Shown here one piece after another: positions 33,782-46,400 of a stretch of DNA of 64,000 nucleotides. A program made the translations under genes and the position numbers. Within the stretch, counting starts at the first letter, position 1, and each line of letters begins with the position of its first letter. Location of the stretch: positions 101,834,358 through 101,898,357 of the forward strand of contig NC_088782.1 of NCBI RefSeq assembly GCF_958450345.1, in the 5' to 3' direction. This DNA is from Calliphora vicina (taxonomy: Eukaryota > Arthropoda > Insecta > Diptera > Calliphoridae). Under the pieces are notes generated by a model that did no database searches, was not told where the DNA came from, and worked only from the letters and a program-made list of their open reading frames with translations.

Positions 33782-34712
33782 CAAGGTGGCGCAAAAGTAA
33801 ACTTCCGATGTTTTTTGGCTGCAATTAAAGAAAAAAAATGAAAAACTTAGATTCTTCTTGTGGATTATTTTTATTTTGTCTTTTAATTTTTTTACATCAA
33901 GTCGAGAATATGATGTCATGTAATTGGCCGCCGCCACAGTTGATTGTCATTTGAGCCCTTTTTATGGCATTTTCTATCACTTTGGCCAAAACTTCCGGCG
34001 ATAGGTCCTCACATTCTTGATGGATATTGTCTTTAAGAGCTGCAAGAGTCTGAGGCTTGTTGACATAAACCCGCGACTTCAAAAAGCCCCACAAAAAGAA
34101 GTCTGGAGCGGTCAAATCAGGCGATCTTGCTGGCCAGTGCAAATCGCCAAAACGGGAGATTAGGCGCCCGGGAAATGCATCCTTCAGCATATCGGTTGTG
34201 GCACATGCAGTGTGTGCCGTGGTACCGTCCTGTTGGAACCGCATGTTTTCCAATTCCAATTCATCAAGTTGCGGCAAAAAGAACTCGTTTATCATTGCTC
34301 TGTAGCGCTCACCATTCACAGTAACCGTTTGGCCCGCGACGTCTTCGAAGAAAAAAGGTCCGATGACTCCTCCAGCGAAAACAGCACACCATACAGTGAC
34401 TTTGATCGGGTGTAATGGCTCTTCCTGAGTTACACGCGGATTTTCAGTGCCCCAGAAGCGTAAATTTTGCTTATTTACGTACCCGCTAAGATGGAAATGG
34501 GCCTCATCACTCATGATTATTTTTGATGAAAAATCATCTTCGATTATTGGTCAGCAATATTCCGCGTTCTGAAGCAGTGTAGCGTAACATTGTTTATTAA
34601 CGTGTATTTCGCATGTGTTTACTACACAAATGTCAAAACAGAACTGGCATTAGGGGCCAATCGCAAAATTTATAGCATTTTCTGATAGGAGGATTACTTT
34701 TGCGCCACCTTG
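33782..34712 (-). mobile_element. Internally deleted DD41D (rosa-like) mariner with intact TIRs
   Basis: Perfect inverted ends CAAGGTGGCGCAAAAGTAA are flanked by TA on both sides (33780-33781 and 34713-34714). At 931 bp it is shorter than a full mariner of about 1.3 kb. The N-terminal DNA-binding third of the transposase is missing between about 34515 and 34690, and the rest is open. Confidence 0.92.
33897..34514 (-). CDS. DD41D mariner transposase, N-terminally deleted, 205 aa
   Basis: The open frame contains MSDEAHFHLSGYVNKQN (first catalytic Asp region), VTVWCAVFAGGVIGPFFFED, FQQDGTTAHTA (second Asp) and WPARSPDLTAPDFFLWGFLK (third Asp in APD). Counting from the Asp of QQDG to the Asp of APD gives 41 residues between, the DD41D spacing of the rosa clade. 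All three acidic residues remain, but the helix-turn-helix DNA-binding domain is gone, so the product cannot bind TIRs normally. The Met used is simply the first in the remaining frame. A second, shorter copy is at 48383-48979. Confidence 0.85.
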   Translation of the reverse strand: MSDEAHFHLSGYVNKQNLRFWGTENPRVTQEEPLHPIKVTVWCAVFAGGVIGPFFFEDVAGQTVTVNGERYRAMINEFFLPQLDELELENMRFQQDGTTAHTACATTDMLKDAFPGRLISRFGDLHWPARSPDLTAPDFFLWGFLKSRVYVNKPQTLAALKDNIHQECEDLSPEVLAKVIENAIKRAQMTINCGGGQLHDIIFST

Positions 34713-34719
34713 TATATGT

Positions 34720-35920
34720 ATGTACTTGGTATGATATACAACAATTATTATGCTGCTTTACCTTTATTGCCATTTGTGTTTCCAACATTTAGTGCTCCTT
34801 ACTTACGGCACACAAACAAACATTGCCTGGAAAAAATATACATTTCCAAAGGTTATGTGCTTAGCCAATGTTGTTGGTGTCATTATTTTCTATATACATA
34901 TGTTTGTGTATTTGCTGGTAAGGATACATTCGTGTTACAATTTTGTACTTATACAAGCCAAAGTGCCACATTAAACGCTTAGGTAACACATTAATTTTTC
35001 TCCGTGTACAAGGTACATGCAGCAGGGTCATCTAATTTAAACAAGATGATTATTTTTTGCAAAAACAAAATTTATTTAAGTTTAAAATAGATTGAAAAGT
35101 CAAACTTCTAATATATTTAAGCTTGGTTCCAATTAACATGTTAAAAATGCTCACATTGAGGTACATTTATACCTTCTTGTTTAAAGGAATTCGCTGTCTG
35201 ACGTTACATAATTGTTACAACATAACAGGATCATTTGTGTTCAATTGTGGTTAGAAATTCTTGACGGTCGACTTGAAATCTGAAATCAAAACACAAAATA
35301 TACATACATATGTAATTCAATATCGATAAACTGACAAAAAGTTAATTAAAAAAATTTCCTGTTTAAAATAATTGAAAGGTATTTTGATGTCCTTCTGCAT
35401 ACAGGAAACCATTTTCTCTTCGTATTTGTTATCAAATGTTTTTACGGAAAAAGTATGAAACTCATTTTCATTACAGCATAATACAATATTTAATCCACTA
35501 TAGATTTATATCAGATTTACCATTCGAATGTCTTTCCATGATATGAAGATTACATCGCTTCCATAAACACCAGTCACAAATCATTGGTTTTTCATTGGGT
35601 AGCTACAGTATTTATACGCTCCAACAAAAATATGGGGGTATATTGAGGTTGTCATAGATTTTTTAAAATATCGATCGCAGGACCATAAAGGATATATATT
35701 ACCTATAAAATACTAAGACAATCTAGCTATTTCTATCCATCTGTCCGTTGAAGGAACAATAGGTCGTAAATAGTCATTGCTAATCAGAAAATTTTGAAAT
35801 TCAAAATGGGCAAAATCGTCCAAATTTTATATTTTTCAAAAAAATATATTGCTATTTCCTTTAAATACATATATTGATGATAATAGCATGATTTGCTCTT
35901 TTACTATTACTGACCGACCA
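34720..35920. other. Intergenic stretch
   Basis: No gene supported. Two overlapping ORFs at 34710-34982 are chance-like. 35630-35800 loosely resembles the repeat at 11100-11420. Confidence 0.5.
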
Positions 35921-35929
35921 TACTTTCTT

Positions 35930-36350
35930 ACTTGTTATACCCTACACCACCATAGTGGGGAGGGTATTATGCGTTTGTGCAGATGTTTGTAACGTCCAAA
36001 AATATTAGTCTAGCACCCACCTTAAAGTATACCGATCGACTTAGAATCACTTTCTGAGTCGATTAAACGATGTCCGTCCGTCCGTCCGTCCGTCCGTCCG
36101 TCCGTCCGTCCGTCTGGTTGGCTGGCTGGCTGGCTGGCTGTCCATGTAAACCTTGTGCGCAAAGTACAGGTCGCAATTTTGAATATATTTCGATAAAATT
36201 TGGTACATATCATTTTTTCGGCCCAAGGACCAAGCCTATTGAAACTGGCTGAAATCGGTCCATTATTTCACCTAGCCCCCATACAAATGTCCCCTCGAAA
36301 TTGGACTTTATCGGTCATAAATGTTTAATTTATCTATGTATCTACACAAA
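35930..36350. repeat. Dispersed repeat starting GTTATACCCTACACCACC, with TCCG and TGGC microsatellites
   Basis: CTTACTTGTTATACCCTACA and CCACCATAGTGGGGAGGGTA form the head. (TCCG)n spans about 36070-36113 and (TGGC)n about 36118-36140. TTGAAATCGGTCCATTA-like text follows. The inverse of the head (GGTGTAGGGTATAATATGGT, then CCGACCATACTTTCTTACTT) occurs at 48170-48222, and related sequence at 59038-59070. Confidence 0.7.
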
Positions 36351-37160
36351 TTTCGCTCCAAATAACTTTTATACATACGAAATTCATGTCACCAAATTTT
36401 ATTACGATCGGTCCATAATTAGTCATAGCTCCCATATAGACCCGCTTCCGAAAATCACTTTAACGTGCATAAATCTCTTAAAAATGTTGGTATACAGACA
36501 AAATTCAATATAAATAACTTTCATAAAGACATAAATCACACGACCTAATTTCATGTTAATCGGTCTATAACTGGTCATAGCTCCCTTATAAGGAGTACTT
36601 CCGAAAATAACTTTAACGATCATAAATGTCTTAAAAATATAGGTATCCAAATTAAATTCAACACAAATAAGTTTCATATATATACAAATCATGTCACCTA
36701 ATTCTATCACTATCGGTCCATAATTACTCATAGCTCCGATATAAGGCCCACTTCCGAAAATCACTTTAACGAGTATTAATGTTTTAAAAAAACTGGTATC
36801 CAAATAAAATTCAACACAAGTAAGTTTCATATAAACACAAATCATGTCACCTAATTTTATCACGATCGGTCCATAATTACTCATAGCTCCCTTGTAAGGA
36901 TCACTTCCGAAAATAACTTTAACGAGCATAAATGTCGTAAAAATATAGGTATCCAACTGAAATTCAACTAAAATAAGTTTCACATATACACAAATCACGT
37001 CACCTAATTCTATAACTATCGGTCCATAATTAGTCATAGCTCGATATAATGCCCACTTCCTAAAATCACGTTAACGGGCAATATTGTCTTAAAAAATATT
37101 TTATACATATACAATTTAACACAAATAAGTTTCATATAAACACAAATCATGTCACCTAAT
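36340..37160. repeat. 153-bp tandem repeat, about five copies
   Basis: AAGTTTCATATAWACACAAA-type landmarks occur at about 36516, 36670, 36822, 36974 and 37126, spacing 152-154 bp. Each unit carries TCGGTCCATAATTA, TCATAGCTCC and CTTCCGAAAATAACTTTAAC. Because 153 is a multiple of three and the unit has no stop on the minus strand, it creates a 204-codon ORF (36423-37037) of four 51-residue repeats. I regard that ORF as an artefact of periodicity, because dispersed single copies (22690, 59110) do not keep the frame open. Confidence 0.8.
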
Positions 37161-37334
37161 AATGGTGTTTGTTTTATATGTGGACTCCATGAAACAAAAT
37201 ATCCTATAAATTGCTTTCAGAGTCCTCAGACCACATGTGGGCTTGAAAATTGTTTGGCTGTGGACAGTTAACGATCATAAAAATGCTTAAAAACTGTAGG
37301 TATACAAATAAAATTCTTCTCATGAACTCCAAAA

Positions 37335-37460
37335 TCAGGTAAATAATTAGCACGTGCAAAATAAGTGCCCAATTACAGATATATTTACCTTTCTGTAAAA
37401 CAGGTAAATAATTAACAAGTGCAAAATAATGCCTAATTACAGGTATATTTACCTGTATAT
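37335..37460. repeat. Two 63-65-bp direct repeats with palindromic edges
   Basis: CAGGTAAATAATTAACAAGT and its near copy AGGTAAATAATTAGCACGTG each end in ATATTTACCT, the inverse of their start. The two units lie in tandem just upstream of the Helentron ORF and may belong to its subterminal region. Confidence 0.55.
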
Positions 37461-37658
37461 TATTCAAACGAATGACATATTCCTCAACAGGTACAGGTAC
37501 GGCTATAAATTAAGTAGTACCTGCTTAAGGATAGGTCAAAATTCCATAATTACCTGCAATACACATAATATTTACCAAAGGTGATGGAATTTTTGGAAAA
37601 CAATTCAGTTTCAATTTAATATTTCAAAAGGAAAGACGTACTGCGGAAAAAATTAAAA

Positions 37659-38010
37659 ATGCCAAGAACACGTAAGCAGAGTGCCGAACACCGCCAAGTT
37701 ACACAAAGGAACCGAATGCAACAATTACGACTTGCCGAAGAGGCAGAGGACAATATATTACATTCTGTTGCAAATCGCTCAATTCAGAGGAGACCTGCTT
37801 CAAACATGCAGAGGTCTTATAACAGTGCTTGGCGTCGCAATCGTCGACAAGACGCTGAATTTCGACAAACAGAACAGGAACGTGATATTGCTAATCGACA
37901 ACATAGACGTAATGATCCTTCATACCGTCAAATGGAGCTGGAGCGTGACGATGCCAATCGACAACATAGACGTAATGATCCTTCATACCGTCAAATGGAG
38001 CTGGAGCGTG
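37659..38010 (+). pseudogene. Helentron protein, N-terminal piece before the insertion
   Basis: Starts MPRTRKQSAEHRQVTQRNRM after AAAAATTAAAAATG. Rich in Arg, Gln and Glu. Two copies of a 21-residue unit (DDANRQHRRNDPSYRQMELER) begin at about residue 75. The frame is cut at 38008 by the inserted element and continues at 41318 in the same repeat. Probably a charged, helical nucleic-acid-binding region; that is inference. Confidence 0.75.
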
Positions 38011-41000
38011 TAATGTAAAACAACGAAAAGAACTTCGAAAAAAAATATTGTCTACTCGAAACAATATCTAAGTATCTAGTATAGACAATTAAACGAAATT
38101 ACAATAAATAAAAAAAAACAAGGATCATGCGTGAAATAATTTGTATTTGAAGGGAAATTCCCATACTAGGTTTAAGAGTTAAGTCGAAAACAAACCTCCT
38201 TTATATGTTGCACTTCTTCACAGCTACGAGCCATAGTTTTAACAAAAGCTAGGGAAATAAGGACGATGGGAGCCTTTGATACACTAGCAAGCAGTCGGCT
38301 GGGGGGTTCGTGTCCTAATTCCTAACCTTGCGAACTTTTACATGCTCTTGTTATAGACTCCCGGAAAAAAAAACTAAATGGATAAATTAACTGGATTTGT
38401 ATAACAAAAAAAAAATAAACAAGACCCAAATTTAGTTATAAATGAAAGGAATTTAAAACTAAAACAAATTTTATAGTTGATCATTTCTGCCTATTTATAC
38501 GCCATCCTGATGTTTTGGATACGTGTGCCTCAAAACCCTCACCAGCCATAGTTCTACAGGCATAGTAAATTTTGTAAAACCCCTAATTGTGTATTATCTC
38601 TTCATTCTTACACTTAATATTTGACATATTTATTATAATTAAATTCAAAATGTTCATATTTAGTTTAGAATTTATAAATATTTTAAAATTTAGAAATTCA
38701 ATGGCTTAAATTTAACATTATTAATTGTTAATAGAAAAAATAGGTAAAATTTAAAAACAAACTTTTAACAAAGATCTTAACAATGCAAAAAAAAATCAAG
38801 TTGGAAGTTTACAAAATTCAACAATATTATTTGCAATTAACTATAAACATTATTTTTTTTAAATACCCAAAACTAATTTTCCCTATCACCAAAAGCCAAA
38901 ATTGTTTAAAAAATATAAATAGTAATTTGGCCCATAGTGCAAATTTAAAAAGAAAAAACCATAAAACAAATGCAAAGAAATTTAGTAAAGTTCATTGAAC
39001 TCAGATATGAACAGCTGATCATGAATATACATGTTCGTGTGTAAATGTTACGTAGGTTGTAACCAAAAGTAGGTCACGACATGTTCGAAATAAAAATAGA
39101 GAGTTAATATTTTACAACGAGTTTGATCTCTCTAAATACTGGAAATAGTATTTAGGTCACAACAGGTTTGATCATTCTTTACTAAATTGTTTTCATTTGT
39201 TTGGTTTGTTACGAAAGATGCAAGATAAATAAGAAAAAAATAAGCAAGTAAAGAGATCTACTCACCAATCGAATAAACTGTAGAAGGCCTTCTCCATGAA
39301 TTCGACGTGCGCTATGTTGTGGGAAAATAAAATCTATTTCTTTTCGTTATTTTCTTGCATTATTTGTTTTGAAAAAGTTTTAGTTATTAATTTTAACCAT
39401 ATTTTATACGTATATGTTTTAGGTATTTATATTTTGTTGTTTTAATGTAGTTTATATTTAAGTTTTAGTTATTTTTCTATATTTCATTTTTTTTTTCTTT
39501 ATATTTGATCAATTTCGATTTAGTTAATACAATTTTTATACAGTTTTAATTTTCAATTTGGACATGAGCATAATTTCCTTTTTTTTTTTTTTTTTTAAAG
39601 TAAACACTATATATTGTAGGGTGCCTTCATTTTAGTTGTTTGGAATTGTGTTTTTCCCTTATATTATCTTTACACTAGGCAAATTTTAATATATATTCAA
39701 TTTCAATTAATAAATATTAAGTATAATGCAATACTACATACTATAGGGTGCATTTTGTTATTTATGTTACAAAAGCAAAATTTAATGAACGAACATAATT
39801 AGTAACACAATTTTTGCAAGATTAAAAAAAACAATTTTAAAATTATTATAATTATATGTATGTGTGGAGATATTTATGTTTTCACATTTTTAAAGAAAAT
39901 TTTTTTGTCACTCTTTAATTATCACCAATTTTTTATATTTGTTTGGTTGTAAATCACTGTTTTGGTTTATTTAGATAACAGATTGGGAAACTCTGTTTTG
40001 TTTGTTTTATTTATTTAGTTGAAAAAAAATAGAGTTCGAGATTTGGTTTGTTTTGTTGTTTTGAATTTTTTGGTTAGTGTTGTTGGTTTTAATGATGTTG
40101 AGCACGAAAATCATGGAAGATGCAGAAGAAGCACTGTTGTCTGGTGACTCATCCATAACATGAGGAATCCCCTGGAAGAGGAATTCCCTAGGCAGGTTTT
40201 GGGAACTTGTTCAACAGATTTGAGTGGTTTTCTTTGAATGTTAATACAGAAAACAATATAAATTAATAAAGAATATGTTTTATTGGAACATATTTAAAAC
40301 TCAAATAAAAATTACCTGCTTATTTGTCTCCTAATTGAAACACATTCGGTGACATAAATTTAATTTTATGAATTTGTGCCAAAATTTTGAGATAGAAATG
40401 TTGAGTGTTTGGACTCGTAAGCTTTTCCTTTAATTTAAAGTTATATCAGAATTTGTAGAAATTAATTTAATTTATAGAAAATTTACCTGATGATAGATAA
40501 TTGGTAATTATTGTTCAAAAGTTATTTGTGCCTTGTAGCCAATTGTAAATGGATGGCTTTAGAAATTAAGTATATTTATTCCGATAATGTTAATGTGTTA
40601 ACTTTTTGATTCGACCATCAACAGGAAAAGGATCTTTGCAAAATTTATCTTTGACAGAAGAAATCTTTTGTCAAATAAAACTTCATATTTCATGTCATTT
40701 TCTGATAGAAAAATTTCAAGTTGCCAGATATATGACTCCACTCATGATCATGCATAAAAAAATGTTCATTCCTCATTCTTCATGCCGATTAACCAAAAGA
40801 ACTTTACATTATTTAGCATGTTTGGTATTTTATTAACCACATATTTTATTAACTTTAGATTATTTATTAAATCTTAAACATTTAAGGTATTTTATATTTC
40901 ACTCGTTAACGAGTCATTATATTTAAGTATGCATGAATAAAATTTCCGAACCCTGTCATCGTTTAGTTCAGACAAAACTCTTCTACGTTATCAGATTTTT

Positions 41001-41317
41001 TTTCAATCAACACATGCAAAACGAATAACCAAACCAAAACAAAACAGTATAAGAAAAAACATATGATTGTTAACAACAAGTATTTATCCCAAACAAATTA
41101 CAAATAATTTAAATAGTGAATTTTAAAACAAAACGTTTTCTTAATTTAGAAAAGGAAAATTATTTGCAATTAAAGAATTCTTTCGTTAATTGTTTAGTGA
41201 AAATTAAAAGACTTAGGTGACATTTCTTTGAAGTTCAATGGGACAAATTGTAAATTGCTAGAAAAATAAGGTAAGTGTGAATTTTTGTTTTCTTGGCATA
41301 AACGTCCATTACAAGCG
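38005..41317. mobile_element. 3,305-bp non-coding insertion in the Helentron with TGTAATG ends
   Basis: The insert (38009-41313) begins TGTAATG and ends CATTACA, a perfect 7-bp inverted repeat. AGCG lies directly outside on both sides (38005-38008 and 41314-41317) and occurs once in the uninterrupted Helentron repeat, so it is a 4-bp duplication. No terminal direct repeats were found, so it is not a complete LTR element. No transposase is seen; ORFs at 38783-38998 and 40606-40836 are unconvincing. A T run lies at about 39581-39597. TG...CA ends with a 4-bp duplication fit an LTR-integrase or Ginger-like mechanism; the family is unknown to me. Confidence 0.75.
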
Positions 41318-41760
41318 TGACGATGCCAATCGACAACATAGACGTAATGATCCTTCATACCGTCAAATGGAGCTGGAGCGTGACGATGCCAATCGACAAC
41401 ATAGACGTAATGATCCTTCATACCGTCAAATGGAGCTGGAGCGTGACGATGCCAATCGACAACATAGACGTAATGATCCTTCATACCGTCAAATGGAGCT
41501 GGAGCGTGACGATGCCAATCGACAACATAGACGTGATGATCCTTCATACCGTCAAATGGAGCTGGAGCGTGACGATGCCAATCGACAACATAGACGTAAT
41601 GATCCTTCATACCGTCAAATGGAGCTGGAGCGTGACGATACTAATCGACAACATAGACGTGATGATCCACTGTACCGTCAAATGGAGCTTGAGCGTGATG
41701 ATGCTAATCGACAACATAGACGTGCTGATCCATTATACCATCAATTTGAGCTGGACCGGG
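41315..41760 (+). repeat. 63-bp in-frame coding repeat, about seven copies
   Basis: Unit CGTGACGATGCCAATCGACA (first 20 bases) encodes RDDANRQHRRNDPSYRQMEL plus E. The first five copies here and the two at 37890-38010 are nearly identical; later copies diverge. Because the unit is a multiple of three and lacks stops in several frames, it produces spurious ORFs in a second + frame (41317-42189) and on the minus strand (41194-41610). A related 20-21-residue unit (LQEQARNTAEHLSRRNDEEY) is repeated four times at about 41930-42140. Confidence 0.9.
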
Positions 41761-43450
41761 ACATGTCTAATAGACAACACAGACGCGCTGATCCATCTTA
41801 TCGTCAAGCGGAACTGTTCCAGGATACATTGGCACATCAAAACCGACGTTCTTATGTATTATACCAACAAGAAGAGCAAAGACGAAATACTATGGAACAC
41901 CAAAATAGACGCAATGATCACGAATATAGAGTGCAAGAGCAAGCCAGAAACACAGCCGAGCATCTCAGTCGAAGAAATGATGATGACTATAGATTACAAG
42001 AGCAAGCCAGAAACACAGCCGAGCATCTTAGTCGACGAAATGATGAGGAATATAGATTACAAGAGCAAGCCAGAAACACAGCCGAGCATCTTCGTCGACG
42101 AAATGATGAGGAATATAGATCACAAGAGCAAGCACGTAATACGGAACAACATCGAACAATGCGAGATGATCCACAATACCATGCATTAGATCAGTCTAGG
42201 AATACGTTGCGTCGTTCGTTGCGTCGACAAAATATGCAATATAGAGCATTGGAGCAACAACAAAATACTACACATAGACATCTAATACGTACGATGGAGC
42301 GCCAAAGCCAACATGATGTACAAAGAAATGGTCATGATAGAGTTCTTCGTCATAGACGTGATGATACCAACAGAGAAAGGGAAAGCAATCGCCAAGCACA
42401 ACGGAATAGACAAATCAGGGAGGAACTACCTGAAGAATATTTGGAGGAAAACAGACGCTTATTAGTCGTAAACCGAAACTCGATGCGATTCAGCAGGTAC
42501 AATGACGTCATTAAACAAGGGCCAACATTAGTATGTACCTGTTGTGGAGGATTATGGTTCAAACACCAAATAGAGCAAATATCACGGGATCGAATTAATG
42601 TAAGTACTGATTTTATTAATGATGTTTTTTGTCTTGCAGAAAGGTTTCCCTCCGAAACTAATAAGTATTACTTTTGTAAAACTTGTAGCAGGTTAATAAA
42701 AAATAAGCGAAGGCCAAACATTCGCCTATCTAATGGACTTGATTTCTCAGACATACCTGAATGCCTAAAAGACTTAACGTCGATAGAAGAACGCCTAGTA
42801 ACGGCAAGACTACCATTCATGATAATTGTAGCTCTTGGATATGAAAGACAAAGTGCAATACGAGGAGCTGTTGTAAATGTTCCTATTTCAGTTAATGAAA
42901 CAGTTACAGCTCTACCGAGGACTTTTGACCAAGCACAGGTTATTCAGCTTCATCTGAGACGCCGTCTTGAATATCTTCATGATTACATGACTGAAACAAT
43001 AAGACCAGCTAAAGTTATTGAAGCTGCTAGACACTTAATAACGACCGATTTATACATTAAACACGGCATAACTATCGACTCCAATTGGTTCGATAGTTTT
43101 GCTTCTCAAAATGTTGTACCATTTGTTGCCGATCGTCAAGATGAAAATATAATCCACGACATTTTCAACAATCAAAGAGACGATGATGGTAACAATGATA
43201 ATAATGTTGATGAGTTTAATGTAGAAAATCTTAATCCAGGCGGACAAGAAACTTTGCTCGATAATGTTCCTGTTGAAAATGTTCCCTTACAGAGGGTAAT
43301 AATGGCTCCCGGAGAAGGACAGCGACCTCTGGATATTGCAATGGATGAAGATTCGGAAGAACTATCATTTGTTACTATTTATGGAGGAACGAAGAGAACG
43401 TGTCCGGAAACATACAGCAAAATTATTGACAAGCATGTAGAATTGACAAG
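41315..43450 (+). pseudogene. Helentron protein, repeat region to N-terminal conserved part
   Basis: After the repeats the protein has REELPEEYLEENRRLLVVNR, then VCTCCGGLWF and YFCKTCSRLIKNKRRP (four Cys, a zinc-ribbon-like pair), and LTSIEERLVTARLPFMIIVA with VVNVPISVNETVTALPRTFD. This is the conserved DUF6570-like segment that precedes Rep in many animal Helitron proteins. EELSFVTIYGGTKRTCPETY is the usual lead into Rep. The frame is lost near 43440, where ATTGACAAGC occurs twice within 20 bases. Confidence 0.85.
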
Positions 43451-46400
43451 CTACTGTACAGTTACAAAAAGCTGGAACTTTTATCTATAAAGAGTGCTAC
43501 ATCCATTGCTTTACGCAAGCATACACGATCGACAAATGTCACAGCGGGTAATGCACTTAGCGATGCATATATGAACAACCTAATACAACATGATGATGGG
43601 TATCGAATTTTAAAAGGTGTTCGTTCTTCTCCAGCCCATTGGGAAGCAGAGAAGAAAAAAGCTATTGCAATGATACGACAATTTGGCCTTCCCACATTTT
43701 TTATAACACTTTCTGCTGCAGAAACAAAATGGACAGAACTTTTAGTTATTTTGGCAAAAACTATTGACAATACAGAAATAACTGAAGAAGATGCTTCTAA
43801 TCTGAGTTTTTCAGAAAAGGCTAGACTAATACGTAGTGATTCAATTACTTGTGCACGTTATTTTGATTTCAGATTCCGACAACTCTTTGCACTTTTTAAA
43901 ATGGATAATGGAATTTTTGACAGCCACCATGTAGAAAAGTATTACTGGAGAGTAGAGTTTCAACAAAGAGGCTCTCCACATATACATGGTATGTATTGGC
44001 TAAAGGATGCTCCAAAAATTGATCTAAACGATCAGGTCACATTCCCGGCTGTAATTGCGTTTATTGATAAGTACATAAGTACTAATGGTAGCGATCCAAA
44101 TGTTAGTCAATACATAGATTATCAAAAACATAACCACAATCGGTCCTGCACCAGAGAATACAGAGGAGAAAGAATTTGCCGGTATGGTATCCCATATCCT
44201 CCAATGCCTCAAACGGAAATTCTCACTCCTCTTCCAGAAAGCTTTGAAAATTTAGCTCATCATAAGGAAATGTATGACAGAATACAAAGTCTCCTTAATT
44301 CAAATTTGAGTAATGAGGATATATCTAATTTGAATAACTTTGAACATTTTTTAAGTGACGAGCGGATTGATATGTCGTATGAAGATTATAAATTAGCCTT
44401 ACGTTCATCATTGAAAAAACCAAAAATTTTTTTACATAGAAAATTCGAGGACAAAATGTTAAATGCATATAATCCTACAATATTACCACTACATAGAGCA
44501 AATATGGATATACAATTTATATTGGATGCATATGCAATTTGCAGTTATATCGTTAATTATATTAACAAGTCCAATCGCGGAATTTCCAGAATTTTACGCG
44601 AAGCTGTAGATGAAATAAGAGGTGGAAATTTTTCCATTAAACAAAAACTGCAACACATTGGCCATAAGTTTATTTCGGGATCTGAAATTTCAGCACAAGA
44701 AGCTGTGTATTGTTGTTTGGGAATGCGTCTCTCAGAAAGTAGTAATGCTGATGTATATATAAATACAGGGAAACCCGAAGAAAGAGTTTTAATTTTAAGA
44801 TCTCGTGATCAGCTGCAAAATTTACCTTCTGACTCTACAGATATTTATGTAACAAGTCTGTTAGACCATTACATACAACGACCTGATGAATTAGAATCAT
44901 TATGCTTGGCAGATTTTGCAGCATATTATAAGTTTTCTCGAACTGCAAGAAATGTTCAAAACGAAGAAACTTATGAAGAGCACGATGATCTGGAGGAAAA
45001 TGATTTATCAGCCCGATTCTTAAGACTCAAAAACAATAGCGGATTTATCAAAAGGAAAACAAAGCCCAATGTTATTCGATATAGACGGTACAATGTAAAT
45101 ACTCATCGAAGTGATTACTTCAGAGAGTTAATTATGTTATATTATCCCTGGAGGAATGAGGAAGCCGAGCTATTGCAGAATGATAACGATGCTTTTTGTA
45201 ACATTCATAAAGATGCCATTGAATCCAATAGGAGAAGATATGATGTTTTCGAAGAAAGAGGATTGGAATTTGTTCTTGATCATCTAAGAAATGAAGATGA
45301 AAATAATGGCAATGAAGAAGATGAAAATCCTGCTATTGATAATGAGTTTAGAGTTCTTGGTGTACCTGAAATTAATCCAGACATTAATGTACTTAATATA
45401 CCAGAAAACGAACCAACCGAAGAGTCTCCAGAAGGTTCGATTCGTTTAATTAAACTTCCACCTCTTATAGCAGTAGCCGATTTGTTAACAATGGTGAGAT
45501 CTTTAAATAACAAACAAAATATTTATTTGAGCCATTTGTTACATAATGTAAAATCGGGAAATATATTTCACGAGTTTGTAGGAGGTGGTGCTGGAGTTGG
45601 TAAAAGTAGATTAATATCTGCTATATATCAGTCAGTCAATTACCGATATAATTATATACCTGGTGCAAACCCAAACCAAATAAAAGTTTTGTTATGTGCT
45701 CCTACCGGAAAGGCAGCATTCGGCATTGGAGGAGCTACACTTCATTCAATGTTTTCACTACCAATAAACCAATCTTCGGGAGAGCTAAGACCACTAAGCA
45801 ATGATACAGTCAATGCTTTGTACTCAAAATTCATTGATTTTAAACTACTTATCATTGATGAAATTTCAATGGTGGGGTCAAAAATGTTTAGATATCTGGA
45901 TGCTAGACTAAAACAGGTATTTAAAACATCCACACCATTCGGAGGAATTTCGTTGGTAGTGTTTGGGGATCTAAGACAACTTCCGCCCGTAGGTGATAGT
46001 TGGATATTTTCGGCACCCTCAAATGATCCATATAGTATTATATATGGATCTTCATTGTGGGATACCTTTAAATATTTTGAACTTACGGAAATTATGCACC
46101 AAAGAGAAGATCAATCATTTGCTAGAGCTCTAAATAATATGGCATGTGGGAAAATGTCTGAACAAGATATCTCTCTAATGAAATCACGGGAAGTTCTTGA
46201 ATCCAATGTTCCTGATGAAGCAATTCATTTGCTTTCTACAAATGTCGAAGTTGATAACTGGAATACCATAAAACTTAACAGGATATCTACTGAAGAAATA
46301 ATTTCGTACGCCGATGATAACGTGAAATCAGTGGGACTTTCTCGAGACAATAGGAACCGCATTTTGGAAGGTGTAAAAAGCTTTAAGACCTCGGAGACGC

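Noticed and set aside
33646..33828. 60-aa ORF with His run
   Set aside because: The His run is a CAT microsatellite and the frame runs into the mariner TIR.
34710..34982. Two overlapping ORFs with hydrophobic and Cys-rich text
   Set aside because: No recognisable domain, overlapping frames, immediately next to a mariner end; chance ORFs are likely.
36423..37037. 204-aa repeat protein on the minus strand
   Set aside because: The ORF follows from a 153-bp tandem repeat without stops in one frame; single copies elsewhere do not keep the frame.
38009..41313. Spliceosomal intron in the Helentron gene
   Set aside because: GT-AG choices at the borders do not restore the reading frame, while an AGCG duplication with TGTAATG/CATTACA inverted ends does explain the borders.
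38009..41313. Full LTR retrotransposon inserted in the Helentron
   Set aside because: TGTAATG does not recur near the right end nor CATTACA near the left end, so there are no terminal direct repeats, and there is no gag/pol.
41194..41610. 138-aa minus-strand ORF MKDHYVYVVDWHRHAPAPF...
   Set aside because: Antisense shadow of the same 63-bp repeat.
41317..42189. 290-aa ORF in a second + frame over the Helentron repeats
   Set aside because: It is a shadow of the 63-bp unit, which has no stops in several frames; the true frame continues into Rep.
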